Assembly: GCF_900698895.1 (NCBI RefSeq)
Contig: NZ_LR217700.1
Location: forward strand, 248,001 to 312,000
DNA from: Buchnera aphidicola (Cinara curtihirsuta)
GTDB taxonomy: Bacteria; Pseudomonadota; Gammaproteobacteria; Enterobacterales; Enterobacteriaceae
Direction of reading: 5' to 3'
Length of the DNA stretch: 64,000 nt
Part shown: positions 51,549-61,813 of the stretch, piece by piece
How positions within the stretch are numbered: position 1 is the first letter of the stretch
Layout of the letters: each line of letters starts with the position of its first letter
Notes under the pieces: generated by a model
Seen by the model: the letters and a program-made list of their open reading frames with translations, nothing else
Told to the model about the DNA's origin: nothing
Database searches by the model: none
Made by a program: the position numbers and the translations under genes

Positions 51549-51798
51549 AATTCAGTATCTCTTAAAATAACCATAAATTTAAATATATTATTTAAAATAA
51601 AAAATATTTATCTTATAATAAAAAATTAAAAATAAAAATTTTTAAAAATATTTTTAAAAATAATATACATTACTATAAAATTAATTTTAATTAAATAATT
51701 ACTATAAAAACTATATAATTATTTTATAAAATGTTAATATGTACAATAAATAATAAATATTATTCTTAATTAGAATATATATAAAAATAGGAAATATT

Positions 51799-52251
51799 AT
51801 GAAAAATAAATTTAAAATAATGATAATTAATGGACCAAATTTAAATTTATTAGGTACTAGAGAAACAAAAATATATGGAAAAAAAACATTATCTGAAATA
51901 ATTAATAAAACAAAAAAAATAGCAAATAAACTAAAAGTAAAATTATATGATTTTCAATCTAATGCAGAACATGAAATAGTAGAAAAAATACATGAATGCA
52001 AAAGCATAAAAATAAAATTTATTTTAATTAACCCAGGAGCGTTTGCTCATACTAGTATATCAATAAGAGATGCTCTTCTAGCTATAGAAATTCCATTTTT
52101 CGAAATTCATATTTCTAATATATTTTCTAGAGAAAATTTTCGTTCACACTCCTGGATATCTGATATATCAAATGGTATTATATCTGGATTTGGTTCTGAT
52201 GGATATATTTGGGCTCTTCATACAGCCGTAAATCTTTTATTAGAAAAATAA
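51799..52251 (+). CDS. aroQ: 3-dehydroquinate dehydratase, type II
   Basis: Third step of the shikimate pathway, dehydrating 3-dehydroquinate. It has 150 residues, typical for the type II dodecameric enzyme, unlike the type I AroD of E. coli. NGPNLNLLGTRETKIYG carries the catalytic Tyr (REPxIYG in most family members), and NPGAFAHTSISIRDAL and FRSHSWISD hold the active-site His and Arg. Together with pheA it serves aromatic amino acid supply. Its stop is only 4 bp from the convergent fis stop. Confidence 0.96.
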   Translation: MKNKFKIMIINGPNLNLLGTRETKIYGKKTLSEIINKTKKIANKLKVKLYDFQSNAEHEIVEKIHECKSIKIKFILINPGAFAHTSISIRDALLAIEIPFFEIHISNIFSRENFRSHSWISDISNGIISGFGSDGYIWALHTAVNLLLEK

Positions 52252-52255
52252 TATA

Positions 52256-52567
52256 CTACTTATTAAATCGTTTACTATTTTGATAATAAATATTTAATTT
52301 TCTTCTTAATGTTCCTCTATTAATACCCAAAATTAAAGCTGCTTTTGTTTGATTACCTCTAGTATATTGCATTACTATATCAAATAGAGGTTTTTCAATT
52401 TCAGATAAAAACATTGAATATAAATTATTTTCTTTTTTTTCAACTACTATTAAAAAGTAATTTTTTAAAGCAATTTTAATATAATGAATTAAAGGAGCAT
52501 AAAAAACTTTTTTATTAACAGTATTAGATACTATAAATTTACTAGAATTTTTTTTATTATTTAACAT
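52256..52567 (-). CDS. fis: DNA-binding protein Fis
   Basis: A nucleoid protein and regulator of 103 residues (98 in E. coli). The C-terminal helix-turn-helix is strongly conserved (QYTRGNQTKAALILGINRGT), as is the dimer helix PLIHYIKIALKNYF. It is one of very few transcription factors in the window. In E. coli dusB precedes fis in an operon; here upstream is only spacer before rluD. Confidence 0.96.
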   Translation of the reverse strand: MLNNKKNSSKFIVSNTVNKKVFYAPLIHYIKIALKNYFLIVVEKKENNLYSMFLSEIEKPLFDIVMQYTRGNQTKAALILGINRGTLRRKLNIYYQNSKRFNK

Positions 52568-52729
52568 ATATTTACTTAATTGATTTTACATTATCAGTTC
52601 TTAATATAAAAATATATAGAATTTTAATATTTTTAACAAAAAAAATTAATTTAATAATTATTAATTATATGGTATATAAAAAATATATTTTGTATAATTA
52701 AATTACATAAAAATAATATTTTATAAAAA

Positions 52730-53694
52730 CTATTTCATGTCTTCCAAATATAAAAAATTAATTAATTGTATCATATCTATTGGAGGAGCAACTAACCAGA
52801 TTTTTTTTTTATTAAAAATAGGATGAATAAAACTTAACATTCTAGAGTGCAGTGCAGGTCTAGAAAATTTTAAAAAAAATTTATGCATTTCTTTAGAAAT
52901 ACCTAAAAAATTTAATTTTATACCCCTATAATATATTTTATCGCCGAATACAGGATGTAAAATAGAAGATAAATGTACTCTAATTTGATGCATTCTACCT
53001 GTTTTTAATTGTATACGAAGATATGTATAATTCCTAAAAATTGTCATAACCTTATAATAAGTTAAAGCTGACTTTCCGCCAATACCTACAGTCATCATAG
53101 TTCTACGATAAATATTTCTTTTAATAGGATAGTCAATAAAGCCATCTTGTTCAATTCTACCGATAACAATAACATCATATTCTTTTATTACTTCTCTTTT
53201 TTTAAATAAAGAAATTAGATAATTATATGAAAATATTGTTTTTGCTACAACTAATAAACCAGAAGTATTTCGATCTAATCGATGCACAATACCAGCTCTA
53301 GGTAAAGTTAAATTATTTTTATAATGATAAATTAAAGCATTAAATAATGTACCTGAAGTATTTCCATAACCTAAATGTATAACAAAATTAAATGGTTTAT
53401 TAATAATTAATAATTCGGAATCTTCAAAAATAATATTTAAAAATATATTTTCTTTTTTTATTTTAATAAAATTAAATTCTTTTTTTATATTAATAGAAAT
53501 TTTGTCTTGAAAAAAAATTTTTTTTTTGGTTTAGTAATAATATTATTATTTACTGCAACATATCCTAATAAAATCCATTTTTTTATACAAGAACGAGAAA
53601 CAGAAGAAATTAATTCTACTAAAATTTTATCCAGTCTATAAGATTGTAATTTTAAATTTGAGATTACAAAATTGAATTTTTCTTTTTTATTCAT
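52730..53694 (-). CDS. rluD: 23S rRNA pseudouridine synthase RluD, frameshifted at an A10T8 tract
   Basis: RluD makes pseudouridines 1911, 1915 and 1917 in helix 69. Frame 1 (53694-53485) holds the S4 domain (YRLDKILVELISSVSRSCI). After the minus-strand A10-T8 run (53510-53527) homology continues in another frame: FEDSELLIINKPFNFVIHLG, then VPRAGIVHRLDRNTSG-type catalytic motif (read PRAGIVHRLDRNTSG) and TGRMHQIRVHL, ending at 52730. One added base joins them into about 320 residues (326 in E. coli). An ATG at 53287 lies inside the catalytic motif, so it is not a real start. Confidence 0.87.
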
Positions 53695-53973
53695 AAATAC
53701 TCATTAGAATTATATTTTTTTAAAAAAATTCACATATATAATATAAATTATATGTTAAATAATTTTGTCTATATTTTAAACATTTTAACAGATATAAAAA
53801 ATTTTATATATAAAAAATATTATTTTAATTAATCAAAATAAAAAAAATAATATATTTATATATAAAATTTTTATATATAAAATAAAAAAATATTTTTTTT
53901 AAAATACATATTTTTTATATTTATATAATAATTTTTTTATCTTATTTTAATAATATTTATGGATATCATTTTT

Positions 53974-56622
53974 ATGAAAACAGAAAAAATTCGCTCTTTA
54001 TTTTTACAATTTTTTAAAGAAAAAAAACATACTATTGTTCAAAGTAGTTCATTAATTCCCAAAAATGATGATAGTTTATTATTTACAAATGCCGGAATGA
54101 ATCAATTTAAAGATATTTACTTAGGATATAAAAAAATAAATCCATCATCTTTTGCTAGTTCTCAATATTGTATTCGAACAGGCGGAAAACATGATGATTT
54201 TAAAAAAGTTGGTTATAAACCTTATCATCATACACTGTTTGAAATGTTAGGAAATTTTAGCTTTGGGGAATATTTTAAAGAAAAAGCTATTATATATGCT
54301 TGGGAATTTTTAACACATAAAAAATGGTTACAATTATCAAAAAAAAAAATATGGATTACATATTATTATCAAGACTACGAAACAAAAGATATTTGGCTAA
54401 ATGTTATTAAATTACCATCTGATCATTTAATTGCAATAAACGATAAAAATAATATAAAATATAATTCTGATAATTTCTGGAAAATGGGAGATTCAGGTCC
54501 ATGCGGACCATGTACTGAAATTTTTTATGATCAAAGAAAAAAAAATATCAATATTAAAAATATAAAAAACAGTAATGATCTAAAAAAAAATTGCTTAGAA
54601 ATTTGGAATTTAGTATTTATGCAATTTAATCAAATTAATCCAAACAAAATGATTAAATTACCAATTCCATCAGTAGATACAGGGATGGGTTTAGAAAGAA
54701 TTTCTTCAATTTTGCAAAATGTATCTTCAAGTTATAAAACAGATAATTTTATTAAATTAATTCAATCTATAAAAAAAAAAATAAAAAACAAAAAAAAAAG
54801 TAATATTTCTTTAAGAATTATTGCGGATCATATCCGAACATCTACTTGTTTAATTGCTGAAAATATTGTGCCGGGCAATGAAGGAAGAAGTTATGTATTG
54901 AGAAGAATTATTAGACGCGCGTTAAGTCATGGATATTTTATAGGTTTAAAAAAACCATTTTTTTATAAATTATCTAAATTAATTATATATAGCTTTAAAA
55001 ATATTAATTCTAATTTTAGTATTTATAACAAAATTAACATAATAAGAAATATTTTATTTACTGAAGAAAAACAATTCCATTTCGTACTAAAAAGCGCAAT
55101 GAATAAGTTAAAAAAAGAAATCAAAATACAAAAAAATAATACATTATGTGAAAAAAAAATATTTTATTTATATGATACTTTTGGTCTGCCTATTGAAATA
55201 ACACAAGATATTTGCAAAGAAAAAAAAATAATAATTAATATAAATAAATTAAATAAAATTATTTATTTAAATAAAAACAAACAAAAGAAAAATAAAAATA
55301 AAAAAACAAAAGAAAATTCATATTTAATGTTAATTTCAAAAAAATCTATTTTTGATGGTTATAATGAACATATAAAGATAACTAAAGTAATACAAATTAT
55401 TTATAACAATAATATTGTATCTTGTTTAAAAAACAAATGTATAGGAATTCTAGTATTAGAAGTAACACCATTTTATGGTGAATCCAGCGGACAAATAGGA
55501 GATTCTGGTGAAATCATTAGTAAAAATGGAATATTTATAGTAGAAAATACAAAAAAAAATGGTGATTTTATAGCCCATATAGGATTTATAAAAAATGGAT
55601 TCATAAATATAAATGATATTGTATATGCTAAAATTAACATTAAAAAAAGAAAAATAATACAATCTAATCATACCGCTACACATTTATTACATTCTGCATT
55701 AAATAAAATATTTAAATCAAAAATAAATCAAAAAGGGTCACTTGTTAATAATAAATATCTAAGATTTGATTTTCAATATAATGAAGATATTAAAGAAAAA
55801 AATATTAATCAATTAGAAATTATAGTAAATAAAAAAATTCAAAAAAACATACCAATAAATACTATTATTACTTCATTTAAAAAAGCAAAAAAAAATAAAG
55901 TTATATATTTACAATCAAAAAAATATAAAAAAATAGTACGTATAATCGATATTGAAAATTTTTCTAGTGAATTATGTAATGGAACACACCATCAAAATAC
56001 TGGTAAAATTGGATTTTTTAAAATTATTTCATATAAAAAAATCGGAAACCAAATAAAACGTATTACAGCAATAACAGGAATAAAAGTAATTAAATATTTT
56101 CATAAAAAAATAAAAGAAGAAAAAAAAATAAAAAATCTATTTATAAATAAAAAAAATAATATTTATCAATCAATAAAAAAAATTATTAATAATATTAATG
56201 ATATAAAAAAAGAAAATCAAAAATTAATAAACCAAAATATTTTACAAGTTTCTAAAAAATTAATATCAAAAGCATATTTTATTAATAAAATATTTTTTAT
56301 CATAAAAACTATATCTTATAAAAAACATCAAATTATTAGAAAAATATCTGATATTATTAAAGAAAAATTAGAAAAAGCAATTATTATATTAATCAATGAA
56401 AATAATCTCATAACAACATTTTTAATTAATATAACACAAAATATAATAAAAAATATCAATGCTTTAAAAATAAAAAATATTATATTTTCTATATCTCCAG
56501 GTAAAGGAGGAGGGAAAAAAAACATCGTGGAAGGAAGACTAACAGATAAAAAAATAAATTCTAAAAAAATAAAAAAAATAAAAACAAAAGTTATAGAATA
56601 TATAAAAAAAATAATGAATTAA
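53974..56622 (+). CDS. alaS: Alanyl-tRNA synthetase
   Basis: A class II synthetase that charges and edits Ala-tRNA. It starts MKTEKIRSLFLQFF at 53974, with GGA 10 nt upstream; an ATG at 53959 has no such site. It has 882 residues against 876. Catalytic core: SSSLIPKNDDSLLFTNAGMN, motif 2 CIRTGGKHDDF, motif 3 near DTGMGLER. The editing domain has HTATHLLH and CNGTHHQNTG zinc ligands. The C-Ala domain keeps SPGKGGGKKN. The middle is highly Lys/Asn-rich. Confidence 0.97.
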   Translation: MKTEKIRSLFLQFFKEKKHTIVQSSSLIPKNDDSLLFTNAGMNQFKDIYLGYKKINPSSFASSQYCIRTGGKHDDFKKVGYKPYHHTLFEMLGNFSFGEYFKEKAIIYAWEFLTHKKWLQLSKKKIWITYYYQDYETKDIWLNVIKLPSDHLIAINDKNNIKYNSDNFWKMGDSGPCGPCTEIFYDQRKKNINIKNIKNSNDLKKNCLEIWNLVFMQFNQINPNKMIKLPIPSVDTGMGLERISSILQNVSSSYKTDNFIKLIQSIKKKIKNKKKSNISLRIIADHIRTSTCLIAENIVPGNEGRSYVLRRIIRRALSHGYFIGLKKPFFYKLSKLIIYSFKNINSNFSIYNKINIIRNILFTEEKQFHFVLKSAMNKLKKEIKIQKNNTLCEKKIFYLYDTFGLPIEITQDICKEKKIIININKLNKIIYLNKNKQKKNKNKKTKENSYLMLISKKSIFDGYNEHIKITKVIQIIYNNNIVSCLKNKCIGILVLEVTPFYGESSGQIGDSGEIISKNGIFIVENTKKNGDFIAHIGFIKNGFININDIVYAKINIKKRKIIQSNHTATHLLHSALNKIFKSKINQKGSLVNNKYLRFDFQYNEDIKEKNINQLEIIVNKKIQKNIPINTIITSFKKAKKNKVIYLQSKKYKKIVRIIDIENFSSELCNGTHHQNTGKIGFFKIISYKKIGNQIKRITAITGIKVIKYFHKKIKEEKKIKNLFINKKNNIYQSIKKIINNINDIKKENQKLINQNILQVSKKLISKAYFINKIFFIIKTISYKKHQIIRKISDIIKEKLEKAIIILINENNLITTFLINITQNIIKNINALKIKNIIFSISPGKGGGKKNIVEGRLTDKKINSKKIKKIKTKVIEYIKKIMN

Positions 56623-56750
56623 AAAATAAAATTTATTAATAATTTCAAATAAAATTTATAAATAATTTGTATAAATATATAATTATAAATAATATAAATT
56701 TTTTAAAAAATCATAAATATATATCTCATTTTTTCAAAAGGAATAAAGGA

Positions 56751-56936
56751 ATGCTTATTTTAACTCGTCGAATTGGCGAAACATTAATAATCGGCGATGA
56801 AATAATGATAACAATTTTAGGAATAAAAGGAAATCAAATTCGAGTTGGTATTAATGCTCCTAAAGAAATACCAGTACACAGGGAAGAAATATATAAAAGA
56901 ATTCAGTTAGAAAAAAAATTATTACATAAAATATAA
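56751..56936 (+). CDS. csrA: Carbon storage regulator CsrA
   Basis: An RNA-binding regulator that blocks ribosome binding or stabilises mRNAs at GGA sites. 61 residues, as in E. coli, starting [17 protein letters not shown] at 56751, with AAGGA just upstream. An ATG at 56667 extends it by 28 unrelated residues. The RNA-binding Arg44 region [16 protein letters not shown] is conserved. It lies between alaS and tRNA-Ser as in E. coli. Confidence 0.97.
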   Translation: MLILTRRIGETLIIGDEIMITILGIKGNQIRVGINAPKEIPVHREEIYKRIQLEKKLLHKI

Positions 56937-56949
56937 AAAAATAATACTA

Positions 56950-56981
56950 TACTGTATTTTGTTAACATTCAAAATACAGTA
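56950..56981 (+). terminator. 12-bp hairpin after csrA
   Basis: TACTGTATTTTG (56950-56961) and its exact complement (56970-56981), 8-nt loop, begin 13 bp after the csrA stop. AAATAACTTT follows without a clean T run. It probably marks the 3' end of csrA mRNA before the tRNA pair. Confidence 0.6.
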
Positions 56982-57155
56982 AAATAACTTTATTAAAAAT
57001 GTTTACTAAAAAAAATATTCTATAAAAAAATTATTAAAATTAAATTAATAATATATTATATAATATTTATTTAAAATCAAATATAAAAATAAAATTTTAT
57101 TTGACTTATTTTATAAAAAAAAGTAATATAATTCTTATTATTTGTTATAAATATT

Positions 57156-57242
57156 GGTGAGATGGCCGAGCGGTTTAAGGCGCTCCCCTGCTAAAGGAGT
57201 ATGCATTAAAATGCATCGAGGGTTCAAATCCCTCTCTCACCG
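57156..57242 (+). tRNA. tRNA-Ser (anticodon GCU)
   Basis: Acceptor GGTGAGA with TCTCACC, discriminator G73 at 57242, D arm TGGCCGAGCGG, anticodon loop CTGCTAA (GCT), a long variable arm (TATGCATTAAAATGCATCGA) and T loop TTCAAAT. Normal serine identity. Equivalent to E. coli serV, which also follows csrA. Confidence 0.97.
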
Positions 57243-57261
57243 AAATAATAATATTATTTAT

Positions 57262-57335
57262 GCATCCGTAGCTTAGTTGGATAGAGCACTCGGCTACGAA
57301 CCGAGAGGTTGGAGGTTCAAATCCTCCCGGATGCA
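57262..57335 (+). tRNA. tRNA-Arg (anticodon ACG)
   Basis: Acceptor GCATCCG with CGGATGC, discriminator A, anticodon loop CTACGAA (ACG, A34 to be inosine by TadA), T loop TTCAAAT. It follows tRNA-Ser by 19 bp as in E. coli serV-argV. Confidence 0.97.
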
Positions 57336-57427
57336 AAAACAATATTATTGTTATAACATAAATATTTAATAAATCGTATATTTTATATATAAATAAAATT
57401 TTTTTAAATAAAATTGGATATAATATT

Positions 57428-58156
57428 TTGTATATTCCTAGAATCTATTTTGATAAAACTATAAAACTTAATACTATAATAGAATTAAAAAAAAATAATG
57501 CACATTATTGTTTAAATGTAATAAGATTAAAAATAAAAAACACTATTCATATATTTAATAATACAAATTATATTTTTATATCTGAAATAATAAATATAAA
57601 AAAAAATAAAATTTTTGCTAAAGTAATAGAAAAAAAAAAAGATAATAGAGAATCACCAATAAATATTCATTTAGGTCAAATTTTTTCTAAAAAAATGAAT
57701 ATTACTATTGAAAAATCAGTAGAATTAGGTGTAAAAACGATTACTCCTATTATACCCAAACAAAAAAATTATAATAAAAAAATAAAAAATATTATTTCAA
57801 AAAAAAACTATCATTGGAATAAAATAATAATTTCTGCATGTTCTCAATCAAAAAGAAATATAATACCTATTTTAAAAAAACCACATTCAATATGTGAATG
57901 GTGTAATTTAATACCTCATACATCTACTAAGATTATTTTTTCTTTAAATTCTGTTGATAAAATTAATAATATTCCTTACAAATACAAAGATATTTATATA
58001 TTAATAGGATCAGAAAAAGGGTTCAGTGAAAAAGAAAAAAAATATGCAAAAAAAAAAGATTTTTTAAATATTTCTTTAGGACCTAGAGTTTTAAGAACAG
58101 AAACAGCTAGTATTGTTGCAATAACAGCATTGCAAATATATTTTGGAGATATATAA
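57428..58156 (+). CDS. rsmE: 16S rRNA m3U1498 methyltransferase RsmE
   Basis: Methylates N3 of U1498 in 16S rRNA. The start is TTG at 57428 (MYIPRIYF, like MRIPRIYH in E. coli), with GGAT 8 nt upstream. It has 242 residues against 243. The C-terminal SPOUT knot keeps ESPINIHLGQIFSKK, KSVELGVKTITP, LIGSEKGFSEKE (usually GPEGG, changed here), and LGPRVLRTETASI. Diverged N-terminal PUA-like domain. Confidence 0.93.
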   Translation: MYIPRIYFDKTIKLNTIIELKKNNAHYCLNVIRLKIKNTIHIFNNTNYIFISEIINIKKNKIFAKVIEKKKDNRESPINIHLGQIFSKKMNITIEKSVELGVKTITPIIPKQKNYNKKIKNIISKKNYHWNKIIISACSQSKRNIIPILKKPHSICEWCNLIPHTSTKIIFSLNSVDKINNIPYKYKDIYILIGSEKGFSEKEKKYAKKKDFLNISLGPRVLRTETASIVAITALQIYFGDI

Positions 58157-58207
58157 ATAAAAGCATTAATTTATTTTAAAAATTAAGAAAAAATAATATT
58201 AAAAATA

Positions 58208-58501
58208 TTATTCTTTCATTAAAGCTGTATCCATCATTTTATTTAATGTCAACATTCTAGACTTTAAATGTTTTACACAGTGAACTGATTTTTCTTTTTC
58301 TAATTCTAGTTCATAACAAATATTTAAAGCAGTAATAAAAATCAGTTGTTCTATATTTGAAACACCTGTTTTTTCTTTTAAATCTTCTAATCGTTTACTT
58401 AAAATATCTGCTATATAATACAGATCAGAAGAATTACCATCCGGGCAATTAACTCGTATAAATCGTCCACAAACTTCTATATCAATAGATTTTAATGACA
58501 T
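58208..58501 (-). CDS. zapA: Cell division protein ZapA
   Basis: A cytosolic FtsZ-associated protein that stabilises the Z ring. It has 97 residues against 109. IDIEVCGRFIRVNCPDGN, KRLEDLKEKTGVSNIEQLIFITALNICYELE and the C-terminal coiled coil match E. coli. In E. coli the 6S RNA gene follows zapA directly; here only about 50 bp remain before rsmE, so it is not in that place. Together with minCDE it makes up the division genes seen here. Confidence 0.92.
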   Translation of the reverse strand: MSLKSIDIEVCGRFIRVNCPDGNSSDLYYIADILSKRLEDLKEKTGVSNIEQLIFITALNICYELELEKEKSVHCVKHLKSRMLTLNKMMDTALMKE

Positions 58502-58587
58502 AAATGATTTCTCTATAAAAATAAATTAAAAAAAATATTAATAATTATATTATAAAATTTTTAAAATATATTTTTATATTTTTGTTA

Positions 58588-59241
58588 TCAATATATTTCT
58601 TTTATTTTATCTGCATAACTAACTAATAATAAATCAGCTTTTCTTATACAAAATAAACCCACTGAAACTACACCTGATATATTATTAATAGTTTTTTCTA
58701 AATTAACAGAATTTTCTATATATAAATTATGTATATCAATAATACAATTTCTATTATCTGTAATAAAATTTTCTCTATATTTAGGCATTCCTCCTAATTT
58801 AATTATTTCTTCAGAAACTTTCCTTAAAGCCATAGGAATAACTTCAACGGGGATAACACAACAGTCAAAATGTTTTATATATTTTGATTTATCTATTATG
58901 CATATAAATTTTTTTGCAACAGAAGATATAATTTTTTCACGAGTTAGAGCTCCTCCACGACCCTTTATCATCTCCATGGATTTATTTACTTTATCAGCGC
59001 TATCAATATAAATATCTAAATTTTCTAAAGAATTCAGATCTACTATAGGTATATTATATTTTCTTATCTTTTTTTCTGAAGCTATAGAGCCCGGCACTAC
59101 ACCACGAATAGAAGATGAAATATTTGATAATTCTTCAATGAAATAATTTACTGTTGAACCAGATCCAATTCCAATAATGGAATTTTTAGGAACATACTTT
59201 AAAGCAAATTTTGCTACAGATTTTTTTAACGTATTAAACAT
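58588..59241 (-). CDS. rpiA: Ribose-5-phosphate isomerase A
   Basis: Interconverts ribose-5-phosphate and ribulose-5-phosphate. It starts MFNTLKKSVAKFAL at 59241, with GGAGA 6 nt upstream; an ATG at 59268 is less likely. It has 217 residues against 219. IGIGSGSTVN binds phosphate, YIDSADKVNK keeps both aspartates of the D..D motif (GADE elsewhere), and KGRGGALTREK keeps the catalytic Glu and Lys. Confidence 0.96.
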   Translation of the reverse strand: MFNTLKKSVAKFALKYVPKNSIIGIGSGSTVNYFIEELSNISSSIRGVVPGSIASEKKIRKYNIPIVDLNSLENLDIYIDSADKVNKSMEMIKGRGGALTREKIISSVAKKFICIIDKSKYIKHFDCCVIPVEVIPMALRKVSEEIIKLGGMPKYRENFITDNRNCIIDIHNLYIENSVNLEKTINNISGVVSVGLFCIRKADLLLVSYADKIKEIY

Positions 59242-59355
59242 ATATTCTCCAAAATACATTAAAAACAATATTGTTAATAATATAAAATAAGATTATTTCT
59301 ATAAATAAAGAAATAATAAAAAAATAATTAAAATAAATATATAAAAAAATATTAT

Positions 59356-59427
59356 CTGGGGTACCTGGATTCGAACCAGGGATGCCGGTATCAAAAACCG
59401 GTGCCGTAACCTCTTGGCTATACCCCA
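59356..59427 (-). tRNA. tRNA-Gln (anticodon UUG)
   Basis: Minus strand: acceptor TGGGGTA with TACCCCA, discriminator G73, anticodon loop TTTTTGA (TTG), T loop TTCGAAT. Near-identical in layout to E. coli tRNA-Gln. It lies in a Met-Leu-Gln cluster as in the E. coli metT operon. Confidence 0.96.
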
Positions 59428-59475
59428 AAAAATAATATTTTTATAAAAATATTATTGAAAAATATAAAATTATTA

Positions 59476-59557
59476 TACGGAAGGCGAGATTTGAACTCGC
59501 AAACTTTGCAGTGCCAGAACCTAAATCTGGTGCGTCTACCATTTTCGCCACTCCCGT
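59476..59557 (-). tRNA. tRNA-Leu (anticodon UAG)
   Basis: Minus strand: acceptor ACGGGAG pairs with CTTCCGT (one G-U), discriminator A73, anticodon loop ATTTAGG (TAG), long variable arm, T loop TTCAAAT. Corresponds to E. coli leuW. As with tRNA-Leu(GAG) the first pair is A1-U72. Confidence 0.96.
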
Positions 59558-59587
59558 CCAATTAAACTTAAAAATTATATAATTTAA

Positions 59588-59661
59588 TGGCTATAACGAG
59601 AATCGAACTCGTGACCTCAGCGTTATGAGTGCTGCGCTCTAACCGTCTGAGCTACATAGCC
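59588..59661 (-). tRNA. tRNA-Met, elongator (anticodon CAU)
   Basis: Minus strand: acceptor GGCTATG with TATAGCC (one G-U), discriminator A, anticodon loop CTCATAA (CAT), T loop TTCGATT. A paired first base and the E. coli metT-like sequence identify it as elongator Met, not initiator and not tRNA-Ile2 (lysidine). First of the Met-Leu-Gln cluster. Confidence 0.93.
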
Positions 59662-59916
59662 GTATTTTTATTAAAAATAATATTTAAATGATAATTTTAC
59701 ACAAATAAAATCATTTTTACAATCAAAATTTTCAAATAAAATATTTTTTTTTATTTTAAAAAATAATTTAAATTTTTTATATTAAAATATAATTTAGTAA
59801 GAAAAATTTTCATTATTTCTATATACTTTATAAAGTAATAAAATTTCTATATTTAATAAATATAATTTATATCTTATAGTATAAACTTTATCAAAAAAAT
59901 TTAAAACGGTTATAAT

Positions 59917-61545
59917 ATGAATAATAACTTCATTAATAAAATAATAAAAAAATCAATATTAAAAAATCCTCATGATAAAATAAAAACACGCTTTCCACCA
60001 GAACCTAATGGTTATTTACATATTGGACATGCAAAATCTATCTGTTTAAATTTTGATATTGCAAATAAATACAATGGTATTTGTAATCTTAGATTTGATG
60101 ACACTAACCCAAAAAAAGAAAAAATTAAATATATTGATTCAATAAAAAAAGATATACAATGGTTAGGTTTTAAATGGCATAAAAAACCTAAATATACTTC
60201 AAATTATTTTAACAAATTATATAAATATGCAGTTCAATTAATTAAAAATAATTTAGCATATGTAGAAGAATTAAATAAAAACGAAATAAAAGAATATAGA
60301 GGAACGTTAACAAAAACAGGAAAAGATAGCCCGTTTAGAAATCGAACGATTGAAGAAAATTTAATTTTATTCAAAAATATGAAACTCGGAATGTTTCCAG
60401 AAGGATCTATGTGTTTAAGAGCAAAAATAAACATGAAATCTCCATATATTATTTTACGTGATCCTGTTTTATATAGGATAATATTCTCCGAACACCATCA
60501 AACAAAAAATAAATGGTGTATATATCCTATGTATGATTTTGCTCATTGTATTGCTGATGCTTTAGAAGGAATTACACATTCTTTATGTACACTTGAATTT
60601 CAAGATAATAGACAATTATACAAATGGATATTAAAAAAATTACACTTTATAAACAAACCCCCTAAACAATATGAATTCTCTAAATTAAATTTAGAACATA
60701 CAATTTTATCTAAAAGAAAATTAAAAAAATTAATAAATTCTAAACTTGTCAATGGATGGGGGGATCCAAGATTACATACAATATCTGGTTTAAGAAACAA
60801 AGGATACACAAAAAACTCTATTCAAATGTTTTGTCAAAAAATAGGAATTACAAAACAACAAAGTATAGTAGAATTATCCTTACTAGAAGCATGTATAAGA
60901 AAAGACCTTAATATGTCTTCTCCTAGAAGAATGGCTGTAATTAACCCGATTAAAATTATAATTACTAATCTACCTGAAAATCATATAGAATATTTTAATG
61001 TTTTTAATCATCCTCAAGTAAAAGAAATGGGTACTAGAAAGATTTTATTCACTAAAGAGATATATATTGAAAAAGAAGATTTTTCTCAAAAAGATAAAGA
61101 AAGTTATAGAGGATTAGTATTAGGAAAAAAAGTTCGACTAAAATATGCCTATATAATAAAAGCAAAGAAAATTTTAAAAGATAAAAAAAATAAAATAAAT
61201 TGTATTTTATGTAAATATTATCCTAAAAAAATAAAAAAAAATATAGGAATAATTCACTGGATATCTATAAAAAATTCTATTCCAGCGCAATTTCAATTAT
61301 TTGATATTTTATTTATTTCTAAAAATCCTGAAAAACAAGATGATTTTATGCAATCATATAATCCTAACTCATATATTCTTAAAAAAGGATATATAGAGTA
61401 CATTGTATATCAAGAAAAAGTTAATCAAACTTACCAATTTGAAAGAATTGGATATTTTTTAAAAAAAACAAAGAAAAATAAAAAAAAAATTATATCCTTT
61501 AATAGGATAGTATCATTAAAAAATAAACATAGAAGTTTTATTTAA
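59917..61545 (+). CDS. glnS: Glutaminyl-tRNA synthetase
   Basis: A class I synthetase of 542 residues (554 in E. coli). HIGH is HIGH in PEPNGYLHIGHAKSIC, and the KMSKS loop is ILSKRKL. The specificity loop RFDDTNPKKE and the anticodon barrel (SRRMAVINPIKI and following) are present. It lies next to its cognate tRNA-Gln gene, as in E. coli. Confidence 0.97.
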   Translation: MNNNFINKIIKKSILKNPHDKIKTRFPPEPNGYLHIGHAKSICLNFDIANKYNGICNLRFDDTNPKKEKIKYIDSIKKDIQWLGFKWHKKPKYTSNYFNKLYKYAVQLIKNNLAYVEELNKNEIKEYRGTLTKTGKDSPFRNRTIEENLILFKNMKLGMFPEGSMCLRAKINMKSPYIILRDPVLYRIIFSEHHQTKNKWCIYPMYDFAHCIADALEGITHSLCTLEFQDNRQLYKWILKKLHFINKPPKQYEFSKLNLEHTILSKRKLKKLINSKLVNGWGDPRLHTISGLRNKGYTKNSIQMFCQKIGITKQQSIVELSLLEACIRKDLNMSSPRRMAVINPIKIIITNLPENHIEYFNVFNHPQVKEMGTRKILFTKEIYIEKEDFSQKDKESYRGLVLGKKVRLKYAYIIKAKKILKDKKNKINCILCKYYPKKIKKNIGIIHWISIKNSIPAQFQLFDILFISKNPEKQDDFMQSYNPNSYILKKGYIEYIVYQEKVNQTYQFERIGYFLKKTKKNKKKIISFNRIVSLKNKHRSFI

Positions 61546-61813
61546 TAAAATTGTTTATTTTTAAAAAATAATATTTTTAAAAAAACACAAATATACTTTA
61601 CTATTTTAATAGTATAATGAATATTATATTCATAATATATAAAAAAATTAAATTTATATAAATATTAGTAATAAATTTTGTTATTAATATATATTAAAAA
61701 TAGTTATGGTTTTATTATATAAAAATATTTTATTAAAAATATTTCATTTTATAAAAATAAATTACTATATTAATTTATAAAATATTTTTAAATAAAAAAA
61801 GGATAAGTTAAAA

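Noticed and set aside
53287-53289. ATG as the start of a separate short RluD-like protein
   Set aside because: It lies inside the catalytic motif (the base before it completes IVHRLDR), and the same frame runs on upstream with RluD homology to the tract at 53510-53527.
58157-58207. 6S RNA next to zapA
   Set aside because: The space downstream of zapA is only about 50 bp, too short for the roughly 180-nt RNA.
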